DNA from: an uncultured Opitutales bacterium | Lineage (GTDB): Bacteria > Verrucomicrobiota > Verrucomicrobiia > Opitutales > Intestinicryptomonadaceae | NCBI GenBank assembly: GCA_900548185.1 | Contig: URJJ01000013.1 | Span: 1 to 51,251 of the forward strand | DNA: 51,251 nucleotides | Reading direction: 5' to 3' | Part shown: positions 33,139-41,952 of the stretch, in pieces | Layout: each line of letters opens with the position of its first letter | How positions within the stretch are numbered: position 1 is the first letter of the stretch | The notes under the pieces: model-generated | Told to the model about the DNA's origin: nothing | Seen by the model: the letters and a program-made list of their open reading frames with translations, nothing else | Database searches by the model: none | Made by a program: the position numbers and the translations under genes

Positions 33139-33687
33139 TTACGGGCGGGTTGAGAATGGGTCGTTTGTCTCCGGCTCGGCGTCGGCCTTTTCGGCTTCCT
33201 CAAGCGGCCTGAATACCGGGGCGGGCTTTCTCAAAACGCCCTTGAAGCCCTTTATTCTTACGTCGATGGACCCGAGCTTTTCCACCCCGAGGTGTTCGCG
33301 CAGGGCGTTTGAAAGCTCGTCCTGCAGCGACGCCGACACGTCCGAAAGCTTCTGGCCCATTTCCAGCTTGAGAGAGACCAAAAGCGACAGCCTCCCGCGC
33401 TTTGCGCTTATTTTGACGTCGGGGCGGTTTAGCGCGCCCATCGAGTAGCACACGCTCTGGACCAGCTCGTCGAGCGCCTTTGGGGTCACCGTCACCACTC
33501 CTGCGGAGTTGTTGAAGAGCCTCACCGGCGCGTAGCGCCTCTTTATGGCGCGCACGGCTGCAAGCAGGACGATTAGCGCGGCTATCGCCGCCATTATTTC
33601 CGCCGAATGCGGCCTGTTCCAAACGTCGTGAAAATAGTCCGAGAGGATTCCCGCAATTTCCCTGGCCCTGATGTATATAGTTTCCAT
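33139..33687 (-). CDS. Asp23/Gls24-family membrane protein (AmaP-like)
   Basis: A 182-residue protein with one membrane segment (about 30-49, IMAAIAALIVLLAAVRAI). An alkaline-shock Asp23-like domain (about 58-165) follows: GVVTVTPKALDELVQSVCYSMGALNRPDVKISAKRGRLSLLVSLKLEMGQKLSDVSASLQDELSNAL. The AmaP subgroup anchors Asp23 proteins at the membrane in Firmicutes and is tied to envelope stress. The role here is unknown. A proper Shine-Dalgarno AAGGAG sits 9 bp before the ATG, unlike most genes here. The C-terminal tail is acidic and disordered-looking. Confidence 0.8.
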   Translation of the reverse strand: METIYIRAREIAGILSDYFHDVWNRPHSAEIMAAIAALIVLLAAVRAIKRRYAPVRLFNNSAGVVTVTPKALDELVQSVCYSMGALNRPDVKISAKRGRLSLLVSLKLEMGQKLSDVSASLQDELSNALREHLGVEKLGSIDVRIKGFKGVLRKPAPVFRPLEEAEKADAEPETNDPFSTRP

Positions 33688-33752
33688 TTTGGCTGACTCC
33701 TTGGCTTGCGCGTGTCCGGCGCCCCGTTTGGCGGCCCCTCCGCCTGAATCCT

Positions 33753-33783
33753 ACATTATGCGAGCAGAAATAATGTTTTTTTT
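33753..33783. repeat. Inverted repeat with T-tract between ubiD and asp23-like gene
   Basis: ACATTAT/ATAATGT (33753-33759 with 33770-33776), followed on the plus strand by eight more T. Both flanking genes run leftward, so this is not a terminator for either. Read leftward, it lies in the promoter region of the Asp23-like gene and contains CATAAT. Confidence 0.45.
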
Positions 33784-33825
33784 CAACGATAAAAGTTGCC
33801 GCAGGCCCTCAACGCAGCCGCTTTT

Positions 33826-35577
33826 TCAGTCGAACGAAAGCTCCTGAGGCCATTCGCGCGAATGGCCGTCCGCCGCGTTTTTCGAGCAGGCGTCAACAAA
33901 GCATGTCAGGCCGCGGCTGATTATGTCGCGCGATGGGTCGACGTTGTTGAATATCTTCCAGAGCATTTTCGACGGGTTTGATATGTCCACCGACGGGTCG
34001 AATACTGCCACCGCCTTGAACGCCTGGAAGGCCGGTGAGGAGGCCATCTCGGAGAGTATGTCGCGGCCGGACGCGCCGGCCTTGTCCATCCTCACTGCGC
34101 AGAAGCGCCCGAACACCGCCGCGTCCCCGTCCGGCACCCCTGCGGCTGCGGCGGCCTCCGCAGCTTCGGGAATCTGGGGGAAGCGGAACTGCCTGCGCTC
34201 CGGCTCGCCCGGAAGGCGGCGCGTGAGGTCTATGCCGATTTTCGCCCCCCGCACGGCGTCGGGGGAGGAGTGGTCCAGCACGTCGAGGACCCCGTAAGAC
34301 TCCATGCGGTCGGCACCGAAGTCGAAGTTTTCGACAAAACGGCTCCAGACTTCGCGCAGGTTCGACGGGTTGACGTCTTCGTCAACGACAACTATCGCCT
34401 TGCAAAAGCTCATCTGACCCTGGCCCCACAGGCCGCTTATGAGGCGCTGCGCCTGCGCGGGATACTCCTTTTTTATGGAGACTACCGCTATGTTGTGGAA
34501 CACGCCCTCCCACGGCAGAAAGTAGTCGGAAATCTCGGGGAAAAGCGACTTCAACAGGGGCAGGAATATGCGCTCGGTTGCCTTTGCCATGTAGCAGTCC
34601 TCCATGGGCGGCGGGCCGACCAGGGTCGCGCAATAGACGGGTTTTGCCCGGCGCGTAAGCGCCGTCACGTGGAATACGGGATACATGTCGGCGAGGGAAT
34701 AGTAGCCGGTGTGGTCGCCGAACGGCCCTTCGAGCCTTAGCTCTCCCGGCTCCACGTAGCCTTCCAGCACGAATTCGGATTCCGCCGGAACCTCCATGTC
34801 TATGGTCTTGCACTTGACCATCCTGACGGGGCCCCTCCTGAAGAATCCGGCCAGCATCATCTCGTCCACGTCCCTCGGAAGCGGGGCGGTCGCCGCATAC
34901 ATCGCGGCCGGGGCGCAGCCTATCGCCACCGCGACTTCCATGCGCCTGCCCAGCTCCCGGTACCGGTGGTAGAAGTGCGCGCCGTCCTTGTGGATGTGCC
35001 AGTGCATGCCGGTCGTATTCCTGTCGAAAATCTGGAGCCTGTACATGCCGGCGTTGCGGGTTTTGCCGTCGGGCGACTTGGTGAAGACGACGGGGAGGGT
35101 GACGAACCTCCCGGCGTCTCCCGGCCAGCACTTGAGAACCGGCATCTCCGAAAGGTCGACGTCGGCCCCCGTTTTCACCACCTCCTGGCACGGCGCGAGC
35201 CTGCCCCTGTACTTCATCGGGAATATGGAAGCGAGCGGGAGTATGCGGCGCGCGGTTTCAATTATGTCTGAAAAGCTGCGCGGCGGGGAGAGCCTTGCAA
35301 GCTCCTCTATGCGGTCCCCGGCGCGGGCGAGCGACGGCACGCCGAGGGCCATGGACATGCGCCTGTCGCTTCCGAAGAGGTTTGTCGCAACCGGAAACGC
35401 GGAGCCGGACACGTTCTCAAAGAGGAGGGCCTTGCCGCCGCCGGGCTTCTTGGATTCGGCGTCGGTGATTTTTGAAATGCCGATTTCTGCGGAGACTTCC
35501 TCCGCGACGCGCCTAAGCTCCCCGGCGCCCTCCAGCGCCGCTATGAATTCGCCTATGTTGTCAAAGCCCTTTTTCAT
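33826..35577 (-). CDS. UbiD-family decarboxylase, probably MqnL of menaquinone synthesis
   Basis: A 583-residue prenylated-FMN-dependent decarboxylase. The start at 35577 (MKKGFDNIGEFIAALE) is chosen over an in-frame extension lying inside ubiX. Family features: GMYRLQIFD with the catalytic Arg, GMHWHIHKDGAHFY and the acidic EGPFGDHTGYYS active-site motif. Cofactor and metal segments are AIGCAPA and PPPMEDCYMAKATERIF. It is longer than E. coli UbiD (497), as in MqnL-like relatives. It overlaps ubiX by 17 bp, and ubiX makes its prenyl-FMN cofactor. With an adjacent UbiA prenyltransferase and no ubiquinone genes in view, a role in futalosine-route menaquinone synthesis (MqnP-MqnM-MqnL) is the best inference. 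Confidence 0.88.
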   Translation of the reverse strand: MKKGFDNIGEFIAALEGAGELRRVAEEVSAEIGISKITDAESKKPGGGKALLFENVSGSAFPVATNLFGSDRRMSMALGVPSLARAGDRIEELARLSPPRSFSDIIETARRILPLASIFPMKYRGRLAPCQEVVKTGADVDLSEMPVLKCWPGDAGRFVTLPVVFTKSPDGKTRNAGMYRLQIFDRNTTGMHWHIHKDGAHFYHRYRELGRRMEVAVAIGCAPAAMYAATAPLPRDVDEMMLAGFFRRGPVRMVKCKTIDMEVPAESEFVLEGYVEPGELRLEGPFGDHTGYYSLADMYPVFHVTALTRRAKPVYCATLVGPPPMEDCYMAKATERIFLPLLKSLFPEISDYFLPWEGVFHNIAVVSIKKEYPAQAQRLISGLWGQGQMSFCKAIVVVDEDVNPSNLREVWSRFVENFDFGADRMESYGVLDVLDHSSPDAVRGAKIGIDLTRRLPGEPERRQFRFPQIPEAAEAAAAAGVPDGDAAVFGRFCAVRMDKAGASGRDILSEMASSPAFQAFKAVAVFDPSVDISNPSKMLWKIFNNVDPSRDIISRGLTCFVDACSKNAADGHSREWPQELSFD

Positions 35578-36184
35578 TCGGTTCTTCCGTTTTTTTTGCC
35601 TGGCCCCACTCCGCCAGCGAGTCCTGCTTAAATCCCATCGCCGACACGGTTCTCGCCGCGATGAAGTTTGCAATGTCTGAAACCGTCTTTTCCCCGCCGT
35701 AGAATGCCGGGCAGGCCGGCAGCACGACCCCCCCCGCCTCGGCCACCGCGCACATGTTGCGCAGGTGCGAGAGCGCAAGCGGCGTCTCGCGCGGGACCAG
35801 CACCAGCCTGCGCCTCTCCTTGAGCGCCACGTCGGCCGCGCGGCATATCAGGTTTTGCGCTATCCCGTTTGCGATGAGGCCGAGGGTCTTCATCGAGCAT
35901 GGGCACACCGCCATGGCGTCGAACATGTACGAGCCGCTCGCTATGGGGGCGGAAAAGTCGTCGTCTGCGTAAAACCTCGCGTTCGGGTGCCGGGCCGAAA
36001 CCGAGGCTGCGAACGACTCGAACGCGGTTCCGGTTTCCGAGCCGAAAACCGGCTTTGCCGCGCGGCTTGCGCACACGCTCAGCTCGGCCCCCGAGCGCGC
36101 GAGCATGGATACGAGGGCCTCCGCGTAAATCATTCCGGAGGCCCCGCATATTCCAAGGGCTATTCTGGCGCCGGGGAGGTTCAT
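35561..36184 (-). CDS. UbiX-family flavin prenyltransferase, probably MqnM
   Basis: A 207-residue protein from the ATG at 36184, which begins MNLPGARIALGICGASGMIYA, the usual start with the flavin-binding GASG. Other marks are DDDFSAPIASGSYMFDAMAVCPCSMKTLGLIANGIAQNLICRAADVALKE and LVLVPRETPLALSHLRNM. UbiX joins dimethylallyl phosphate to FMN to make the UbiD cofactor. It overlaps ubiA by 4 bp and ubiD by 17 bp, so enzyme and cofactor maker are tightly co-produced. Confidence 0.92.
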   Translation of the reverse strand: MNLPGARIALGICGASGMIYAEALVSMLARSGAELSVCASRAAKPVFGSETGTAFESFAASVSARHPNARFYADDDFSAPIASGSYMFDAMAVCPCSMKTLGLIANGIAQNLICRAADVALKERRRLVLVPRETPLALSHLRNMCAVAEAGGVVLPACPAFYGGEKTVSDIANFIAARTVSAMGFKQDSLAEWGQAKKTEEPNEKGL

Positions 36185-37047
36185 GAGAATACGGCCTGCG
36201 GCAGGGGCGCGGCCAGGATTAGAATCGAACACGCCGCATTCATGTTAAAGAAAACCGCGTTTATTTTTTCGACGCCGGAGCGTTTGAAAGTGCAAAAGCC
36301 CGCCAGATAGGTCGCGGCGGCCGCCGCGCAGCAGGCGTAGTAAAATGGGTCGAGGCCGAAGGCAAGCCCGCACGCAAAAAGCGAGGCAGCGGCCATCGCA
36401 AAAAGCGCGCCCGCAATCCGCACGGAGCGTTCGGAGCCGAAACGGGCCGGAATGGAAAACAGGGAGTTTTCGCGGTCGAATTTCTCGTCCTGAATTGCGT
36501 ACAGGATGTCGAAGGCCGAAATCTGGAAAAACAGCGCGGCCCCCAGGAGGAGTATCCGCCAGTCGAAGCCCCCGCTTGCCGCTATCCACGCTCCGGCGGG
36601 CGCGAGGGCGAGCGCGGCCCCCAGCGCGAAGTGGCTCATCGGCGTGAAGCGCTTGCAGTACGAATACCCGAAGAGGACAGCCAGCGCGGGAAAGGAAAGG
36701 ACGAGGCATAGGGCGTTCAGCATCGCCGCAGAAAAAACCGTAAGCAGGGCGGAGAGGGCCACGAATGCGCCTGCGGCCCGCTTTGATATGCGCCCGCACG
36801 CGACGGCGCGAGAGGCCGTCCTGGGGTTTTTTGCGTCGTATTCGGCGTCTATTATACGGTTGAAGCCCATTGCGGCCGACCGCGCGCCGGTGAATGCGAG
36901 GACCGCCCAGACGGCCTTTGCTGCGGTTAGCCTGTACCCGCATATGTCCGCTATCGCAAGCCCCGAGAGTGCGTAGGGCAGCGCAAACAGCGTGTGCCCC
37001 AGCTTTATCATGTCGGCGTATTCGTATATGGTTTTGAAAAGCCGCAT
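36181..37047 (-). CDS. UbiA-family prenyltransferase, probably MqnP
   Basis: A 288-residue membrane enzyme with about eight helices. The two aspartate-rich motifs are clear: NRIIDAEYDAKNPRTASR in the first and DILYAIQDEKFDRENSLFSIPARFG in the second. These bind the Mg-prenyl diphosphate. The start at 37047 gives MRLFKTIYEYADMIKLGHTLFALPYALSG, a typical UbiA opening, and removes 77 non-family residues of the longer frame. Directly followed by ubiX and ubiD, it most likely prenylates 1,4-dihydroxy-6-naphthoate in the futalosine pathway (inference from gene order). Confidence 0.92.
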   Translation of the reverse strand: MRLFKTIYEYADMIKLGHTLFALPYALSGLAIADICGYRLTAAKAVWAVLAFTGARSAAMGFNRIIDAEYDAKNPRTASRAVACGRISKRAAGAFVALSALLTVFSAAMLNALCLVLSFPALAVLFGYSYCKRFTPMSHFALGAALALAPAGAWIAASGGFDWRILLLGAALFFQISAFDILYAIQDEKFDRENSLFSIPARFGSERSVRIAGALFAMAAASLFACGLAFGLDPFYYACCAAAAATYLAGFCTFKRSGVEKINAVFFNMNAACSILILAAPLPQAVFS

Positions 37048-37061
37048 CGCGGACGCTTCCC

Positions 37062-37475
37062 CTAGGCGTGAGATTTTGCGAAGTCGAAAATCTTTTTGCA
37101 GAGCATTGACAGGCCGTTTCTGCGGTTCGGCGAGAGGTACTGCGCTATCCCTATCTCCTCCAGAAATTCGCACCCGAACTCCTCTATCTGGGCCGGAGTG
37201 AGGCCGCTTAGCATGCCGCAGACGAGGTTTGCCACGCCCTTTGTTATTATGGAGTCGGCGTCGGAGCGGAAGCTGCACCTGCCGCCTTCAAAGGACGGCA
37301 CTAGCCACAGGCTGGACGCGCATCCGCGCACGAGGTTTTCGTCCACCTTGAATTCGGGCTCCAGGCCGGGCGCGCGCTTTGTCTTTGAAATTATGTATTC
37401 GAACCGCTCCTGCGGATTTTCAAAAAACGAAAATTCGTCGCGGAGCGCGTTTTTTCTCTCTTCGATTTCGTTCAT
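37062..37475 (-). CDS. sufE: SufE-family sulfur acceptor
   Basis: A 137-residue protein. The persulfide-accepting cysteine is Cys52 in VRGCASSLWLVP, almost the same position as in E. coli SufE (Cys51). Other conserved parts are the N-terminal helix region FENPQERFEYIISKTKR and VCGMLSGLTPAQIEEF, followed by YLSPNRRNGL. SufE takes sulfur from the SufS cysteine desulfurase for Fe-S cluster building. No sufS or sufBCD is nearby. It sits inside the leuS-to-ubiD operon and its start overlaps the lpxI stop by 4 bp. Confidence 0.92.
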   Translation of the reverse strand: MNEIEERKNALRDEFSFFENPQERFEYIISKTKRAPGLEPEFKVDENLVRGCASSLWLVPSFEGGRCSFRSDADSIITKGVANLVCGMLSGLTPAQIEEFGCEFLEEIGIAQYLSPNRRNGLSMLCKKIFDFAKSHA

Positions 37476-38314
37476 GCACCAAAAATCCTTATGCCGTTTT
37501 CGCGGGCCAGCGCCGCGACTTTTTCCGGCTCCAGCAGTATGACCTTCCCGGCCTCCACTGCGACGTTCCTTATCCCGGCTGCGGCGAGCTTCCTCACAGT
37601 CCGCTCGCCGACCACAGGAACGTCGAACCGGTAGTCCTGGCGGGGTTTTACCGTCTTTACAAACAGCGCGTCCCTGGCTCCGAACCCGCCCGCGCGCTCA
37701 ATCATCTTGTCCGTGCCCTCGAAGCCTTCGACTGCCAGCACGCTTCCGCGCGCCACTACGCAGCTCTGCCCTATATCCAGTTCTGCGCACCCCCGCGCTA
37801 TCTTGAGGCCGTGGGCCAGGTGCTCGGGGCGGACGTCCCATTTTGAGCCGGCGAAAAACCCCGCCGGGGCGAGCGCGTCGTCCAGAAAGCTGCGGGCGTC
37901 TAGGAGGCCGCAGCCGGCTTTTGCGAGTTCGGAGGCTATGGCGCCGAATATCGTTTCGGCGTTGCGCTCCCTGAGGGTTGCCAGCACCGCAAGCGCCTTG
38001 AGGTCCGGCTTCAGGCCCCTGAAGAGGCGCCCGGGAGTTATCTGGCCGGCCATTATGGCGTGTTTTGCCCCGAAATTTCGCGCGCTTTTTATGAGCCTGC
38101 CGAGCTGGCCTACGTTCATCATGGCCCTGTCTCCGGGGGCGAACGCCTCGTAAAGGTCGGCGTCCGTCTCCCCCTCGAATGCGGCGAGCCTGACTGGGAT
38201 TCCGGCGGCCCGGGCCCGCGCGAGGGTTTCCTTCGGATAGTTTCCCTTGCCTGCTATGAGAAGGAGGGGGGCCGAGCTGTCGAAACCGGCCGGCAGGAAC
38301 CTTGAGGCGGGCAT
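37472..38314 (-). CDS. lpxI: LpxI: UDP-2,3-diacylglucosamine pyrophosphatase
   Basis: A 280-residue protein of the LpxI (DUF1009) family. Seen: LLLIAGKGNYPKETLARARAAGIPV, MNVGQLGRLIKSARNFGAKHAIMAGQI, KWDVRPEHLAHGLKIARG, DIGQSCVVARGSVLAVEGFEGTDKMIERAG, and KTVKPRQDYRFDVPVVGERTV. LpxI hydrolyses UDP-2,3-diacylglucosamine to lipid X in lipid A synthesis and replaces LpxH in some lineages. Its presence confirms lipid A production. It begins 2 bp after the FecR-like gene's stop. Confidence 0.94.
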   Translation of the reverse strand: MPASRFLPAGFDSSAPLLLIAGKGNYPKETLARARAAGIPVRLAAFEGETDADLYEAFAPGDRAMMNVGQLGRLIKSARNFGAKHAIMAGQITPGRLFRGLKPDLKALAVLATLRERNAETIFGAIASELAKAGCGLLDARSFLDDALAPAGFFAGSKWDVRPEHLAHGLKIARGCAELDIGQSCVVARGSVLAVEGFEGTDKMIERAGGFGARDALFVKTVKPRQDYRFDVPVVGERTVRKLAAAGIRNVAVEAGKVILLEPEKVAALARENGIRIFGA

Positions 38315-38316
38315 CG

Positions 38317-39078
38317 CTAATCCTCCGGGTTGGCTTCTCTGGCGGGGTCCCTTATCCAGAAGCTTTTAAAAAGCGTCCGGCGCCCCGATGCCGCCCCGTT
38401 TTCAAAGTGCGAGACTTCCGAGGTTTTCCAGGCGTCCTCCACTGCGGCAAAGAGCTTTTTAAGCTCCCGCTCCTCGTCCTTTGCCACGGCGCGCTTTTCC
38501 ATCCCGGCGTCCGAAGCCGTGACGGAGTAGCCTATGCCGACATATTCCGGGCTTTCAGCGCCTGCGGGGAAGAAGTTTATCGCGCATCCCGACGCCCACG
38601 CGGAGGCAGAGTCGCCGCCCGCCGACACGCGCATGTTGTTTTCGGCCGCCGCGAAGGTGCCGAAGCGCGTCTTCACTTTGAAGGTGCTGCTGGGCCTCAC
38701 GGGGGAGCGGGACATCGTCATCTCCCCGCTTTCAAGAGTGATTTCCACGTCCGACGGCGCGGATTCCTCTTCCCGGGAAAATTTCTTAAGCGGGGGGGCG
38801 TCCTGCGCGAATTTCTCTATCTTTAAAGACGCCGGGCCCCTTACAAAAACCGCCGCGCCGTTTGACATTGCAAAGCTTGCAAACGACCCCTCGGGGCATT
38901 TCACCACTGCGCCGCGCGCCAGGGCGCATTCCCCGGGGGCGATGGGAGCCGCGCCTTCCGGGATTATCTGGGCGCCGCCGCGCAGAGTGCGGGCGAATAT
39001 GGCCCCGTCAAGCCTTTCGCCGTGCGCGGTGGCCTGGAGGAATGCGGCCGCTGCCGCGAGTGCGATTATCCTTCTCAT
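38317..39078 (-). CDS. Secreted FecR-domain-like protein
   Basis: A 253-residue protein from the ATG at 39078 with a signal peptide (MRRIIALAAAAAFLQATAHG). The body resembles a FecR domain: an initial GAIFARTLRGGAQIIPEGAAPIAPGECALARGAVVKCPEGSFASFAMSNGAAVFVRGPASLKIEKF block, then VEITLESGEMTMS and SSTFKVKTRFGTFAAAENNMRVSAGG. There is no N-terminal anti-sigma domain or membrane helix and no ECF sigma gene nearby, so it is probably a periplasmic FecR-like sensor or structural protein rather than a classic FecR. It overlaps leuS by 4 bp. Confidence 0.72.
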   Translation of the reverse strand: MRRIIALAAAAAFLQATAHGERLDGAIFARTLRGGAQIIPEGAAPIAPGECALARGAVVKCPEGSFASFAMSNGAAVFVRGPASLKIEKFAQDAPPLKKFSREEESAPSDVEITLESGEMTMSRSPVRPSSTFKVKTRFGTFAAAENNMRVSAGGDSASAWASGCAINFFPAGAESPEYVGIGYSVTASDAGMEKRAVAKDEERELKKLFAAVEDAWKTSEVSHFENGAASGRRTLFKSFWIRDPAREANPED

Positions 39079-41810
39079 TTTACGACGATGTTGACGATTT
39101 TGCCCGGAACGTAGATTTCCTTCACTACGCTTTTGCCCTCTGTGTGGCGCGCGACCCCATCGAGGGCCTTCGCCGCCGCGAGCACATCGTCGCGCGGCGC
39201 GGTTTTTGAAACCGTCATTTCGGCGCGGAGCTTGCCGTTGACCTGGACGCCTATCTTTACGGTGTCGGTTGCAAGCTTCGACTCGTCGCACTCTGGGAAG
39301 GGCGCGGCGCAGACGGGGGCCTCGTTGCCGAGCCTCGACCACAGCTCCTCGCAGATGTGCGGGGCAAAGGGGGCGAGAAGCTGGACGAGCTTTTCGGCGC
39401 TCTCCTTTGAAACTTCGCCCTCCTTCTGGAATGCGGAAAGGCATATCATCATCTGCGAAATCGCCGTGTTGAAGCGCAGCGCCTCGATGTCGGAAGCCAC
39501 CTTCCTGACGGTTTCGTTCAGCGTCTTCTGGAATTCTGCGGACTCCTTGGCGCCGGGCTTTATTTTCGGGTTGAGGGCGCCGCTGCGGTCCACGTATTCG
39601 CGCCAGATTTTCCGCAGGAAGCGGAACACGCCCTCTATGCCGCCCGTATTCCACGGCTTCTGGTCCTCCAGGGGCCCGAGGAACATCTCGTAGAGCCTGA
39701 GGGAGTCCGCGCCGTACTCGCGTATGATTTCGTCGGGGTTTACGACGTTGCCGCGGCTCTTTGACATCTTGTAGGAGCGCGCGTCAACCGCCACGGAGGG
39801 GTCCGCTTTGAGCACGAAGCCCGCCCCCTGCTTGAGGACGTCGGCCTCCTGCACCCTGACGGGCTCCTCGCCGCCTTTCAGGGCGTTTGCAGGAACCCAC
39901 GAGCCGTCGGGGTTTTTGTAGGCGGTAAATTCGAGCTGGCCCAGTATTATGCCCTGGTGGAAGAGCTTCTTGAAAGGCTCCGGCTCCTTCACTATTCCGC
40001 AGTCGTAAAGCACCTTGTGCCAGAAGCGCGCGTAGAGCAGGTGAAGCACCGCGTGTTCGGCGCCGCCTATGTAAAAGTCGGGCGTGCCCCAGTAGTTTTC
40101 GGCCTCCTTTGATATGGGGCGCTCGGAGTTCGAGGGGTCGCAATAGCGGAGGTAGTACCAGCAGGAGCCGGCCCACTGCGGCATCGTGTTGGTTTCGCGC
40201 CTGGCCTCGAACCAGTCCCCGCCTTCCGGACGCCCGGAGGACTGCGGGAGGGTCTGCCCGGTCTTTACGTTCACCCATACGTTGAGCCAGTCGGAGGCGT
40301 GCGCAAGCGGGCTTTCGCCGGTGCCTGAGGGCGCGTAGGTTTCTATTTCGGGAAGCGTGAGGGGCAGGGCGGATTCGGGCAGCGGGAGCGCGTACACGAC
40401 CCGTCCGGATTCGTCCGCATAGTCGACCGGGACTTCCGGCAGCCCCTTCCAGCCGGCGGCCTTCGCGGCCACGTATGCCTCCTCGGAGACCCACAGCACG
40501 GGGAATGGCTCGCCCCAGTAGCGCTGCCTTGAAAACAGCCAGTCGCGCAGCTTGTAATTCACCGCGAGCCTGCCGACGCCCTTTTCCTCTAGAAGCTTCG
40601 TTATTTTTGCCTTGCCCTCGTCGGAGGGGGTGCCGTCCCATTCGCCGGAGTTTGTCATCAGGCCGACGTCGGTGAAGGGCAGGGGCAGGTCGTTGCCATC
40701 GGCGTCCTTTTTGTCTATGACGCGGATTATGGGCAGGTTGTATTTTACTGCGAAGTCGTAGTCGCGCTCGTCGTGGGCGGGGACGGCCATTATGGCCCCG
40801 GTGCCGTAGCTCATGAGCACGTAGTCGGCTATCCAAATGGGGATTTCGCGGCCGGTTAGCGGGTTTATCGCGTATGAGCCGGTGAAGACCCCGGTCTTGT
40901 CCTTGGCGAGGTCGGTGCGGTCGAGGTCGCTCTTTGACGCGGCCTTTTTGACGTATTCGGCGACCGCCGCGCGGTTTTCGGGGGTCGTGAGCTTTTCTGC
41001 GAGCGGGTGTTCCGGGGCTATGACCATGTAGGTCGCGCCGTAGAGGGTGTCCGGGCGCGTCGTGAAAATCTTGAGCCGCTCGGGCATTCCGCTTATTTCA
41101 AACTCGGCCTCCGCGCCCTCGGAGCGGCCTATCCAGTTGGCCTGAAGGCGCTTTGTGGAGTCCGGCCAGTCGAGGGAGCCGAGGCCCTCGAGCAGCCTGT
41201 CTGCGTAGGCGGTTATCCTCAGCACCCACTGCCTGAGCTTTCTGCGCTCGACGGGGTGTTTGCCAACCTCGCTTTTCCCGTCTATGACCTCCTCGTTTGC
41301 AAGCACGGTGCCGAGGGCCGGGCACCACCACACGGGCTTTTCGTCTACGTAGGCGAGGCCCCTTTCAAACAGGCGCAGGAAAATCCACTGCGTCCACCTG
41401 AAATACGAGGGGTCGGTGGTGTTTATCTCGCGGTCCCAGTCGATGGCAAAGCCTATCTCCTTTATCTGGCGGCGGAAATTGTCTATGTTTTTGCGCGTGG
41501 TGGCGGCGGGGTGGGTGCCGGTCTTTAGGGCGTACTGCTCGGCGGGGAGACCGAACGCGTCCCAGCCCATCGGATGGAGGACGTTGAAGCCCCTGGCGCG
41601 CTTGTATCTGGAAATTATGTCGCTTGCGGTGTAGCCTTCGGGGTGGCCTATGTGCAGCCCCGCCCCCGACGGGTAGGGGAACATGTCGAGAATGTAGTAC
41701 TTCGGGCGCGACGGGTCGAGTTCGGCCTTGAAGGTCTTGTCCTGGTCCCAGCGTTTTTGCCAGCGTTTTTCGATGGCGTTAAAGTCGTATTCCGCGGAGG
41801 TCGTTTCCAT
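39075..41810 (-). CDS. leuS: Leucyl-tRNA synthetase
   Basis: A 911-residue class I aminoacyl-tRNA synthetase with an intact HIGH motif (residues 53-56, GLHIGHPEGY) and KMSKS (about 681-685). The editing domain (about 225-420) includes FTTRPDTLYGATYMV and VPAHDERDYDFA, which clear mischarged tRNA-Leu. The C-terminal anticodon-binding and tail domains are present. It is the first gene of a long overlapping leftward operon with a FecR-like gene, lpxI, sufE, ubiA, ubiX and ubiD. Upstream, the AT-rich 40 bp contain TATTAT 6 bp before the ATG, but the -35 is weak. Confidence 0.97.
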   Translation of the reverse strand: METTSAEYDFNAIEKRWQKRWDQDKTFKAELDPSRPKYYILDMFPYPSGAGLHIGHPEGYTASDIISRYKRARGFNVLHPMGWDAFGLPAEQYALKTGTHPAATTRKNIDNFRRQIKEIGFAIDWDREINTTDPSYFRWTQWIFLRLFERGLAYVDEKPVWWCPALGTVLANEEVIDGKSEVGKHPVERRKLRQWVLRITAYADRLLEGLGSLDWPDSTKRLQANWIGRSEGAEAEFEISGMPERLKIFTTRPDTLYGATYMVIAPEHPLAEKLTTPENRAAVAEYVKKAASKSDLDRTDLAKDKTGVFTGSYAINPLTGREIPIWIADYVLMSYGTGAIMAVPAHDERDYDFAVKYNLPIIRVIDKKDADGNDLPLPFTDVGLMTNSGEWDGTPSDEGKAKITKLLEEKGVGRLAVNYKLRDWLFSRQRYWGEPFPVLWVSEEAYVAAKAAGWKGLPEVPVDYADESGRVVYALPLPESALPLTLPEIETYAPSGTGESPLAHASDWLNVWVNVKTGQTLPQSSGRPEGGDWFEARRETNTMPQWAGSCWYYLRYCDPSNSERPISKEAENYWGTPDFYIGGAEHAVLHLLYARFWHKVLYDCGIVKEPEPFKKLFHQGIILGQLEFTAYKNPDGSWVPANALKGGEEPVRVQEADVLKQGAGFVLKADPSVAVDARSYKMSKSRGNVVNPDEIIREYGADSLRLYEMFLGPLEDQKPWNTGGIEGVFRFLRKIWREYVDRSGALNPKIKPGAKESAEFQKTLNETVRKVASDIEALRFNTAISQMMICLSAFQKEGEVSKESAEKLVQLLAPFAPHICEELWSRLGNEAPVCAAPFPECDESKLATDTVKIGVQVNGKLRAEMTVSKTAPRDDVLAAAKALDGVARHTEGKSVVKEIYVPGKIVNIVVK

Positions 41811-41916
41811 ATCCTTATAATAAATTTGATAAATTATCCGACTATGGCGAAAATTGCGCCCCCGTCAAACGTTTATCTCCGGCGCGCGCGGCTTTTTGGC
41901 GCCCCGCACAAAAGGC

Positions 41917-41945
41917 TTGAGCCGGGCCGGAATTTTTGGAACAAT
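41917..41945 (+). promoter_or_regulatory. Promoter of secreted unknown protein
   Basis: TTGAGC, exactly 17 bp, AACAAT, 7 bp to the ATG at 41953. Leaderless geometry as at 2298 and 14238. Confidence 0.55.
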
Positions 41946-41952
41946 CGGATGC

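Noticed and set aside
38862..41836. Forward-strand Arg/Pro-rich frames across leuS and neighbours
   Set aside because: All are shadows of well-supported reverse-strand genes.
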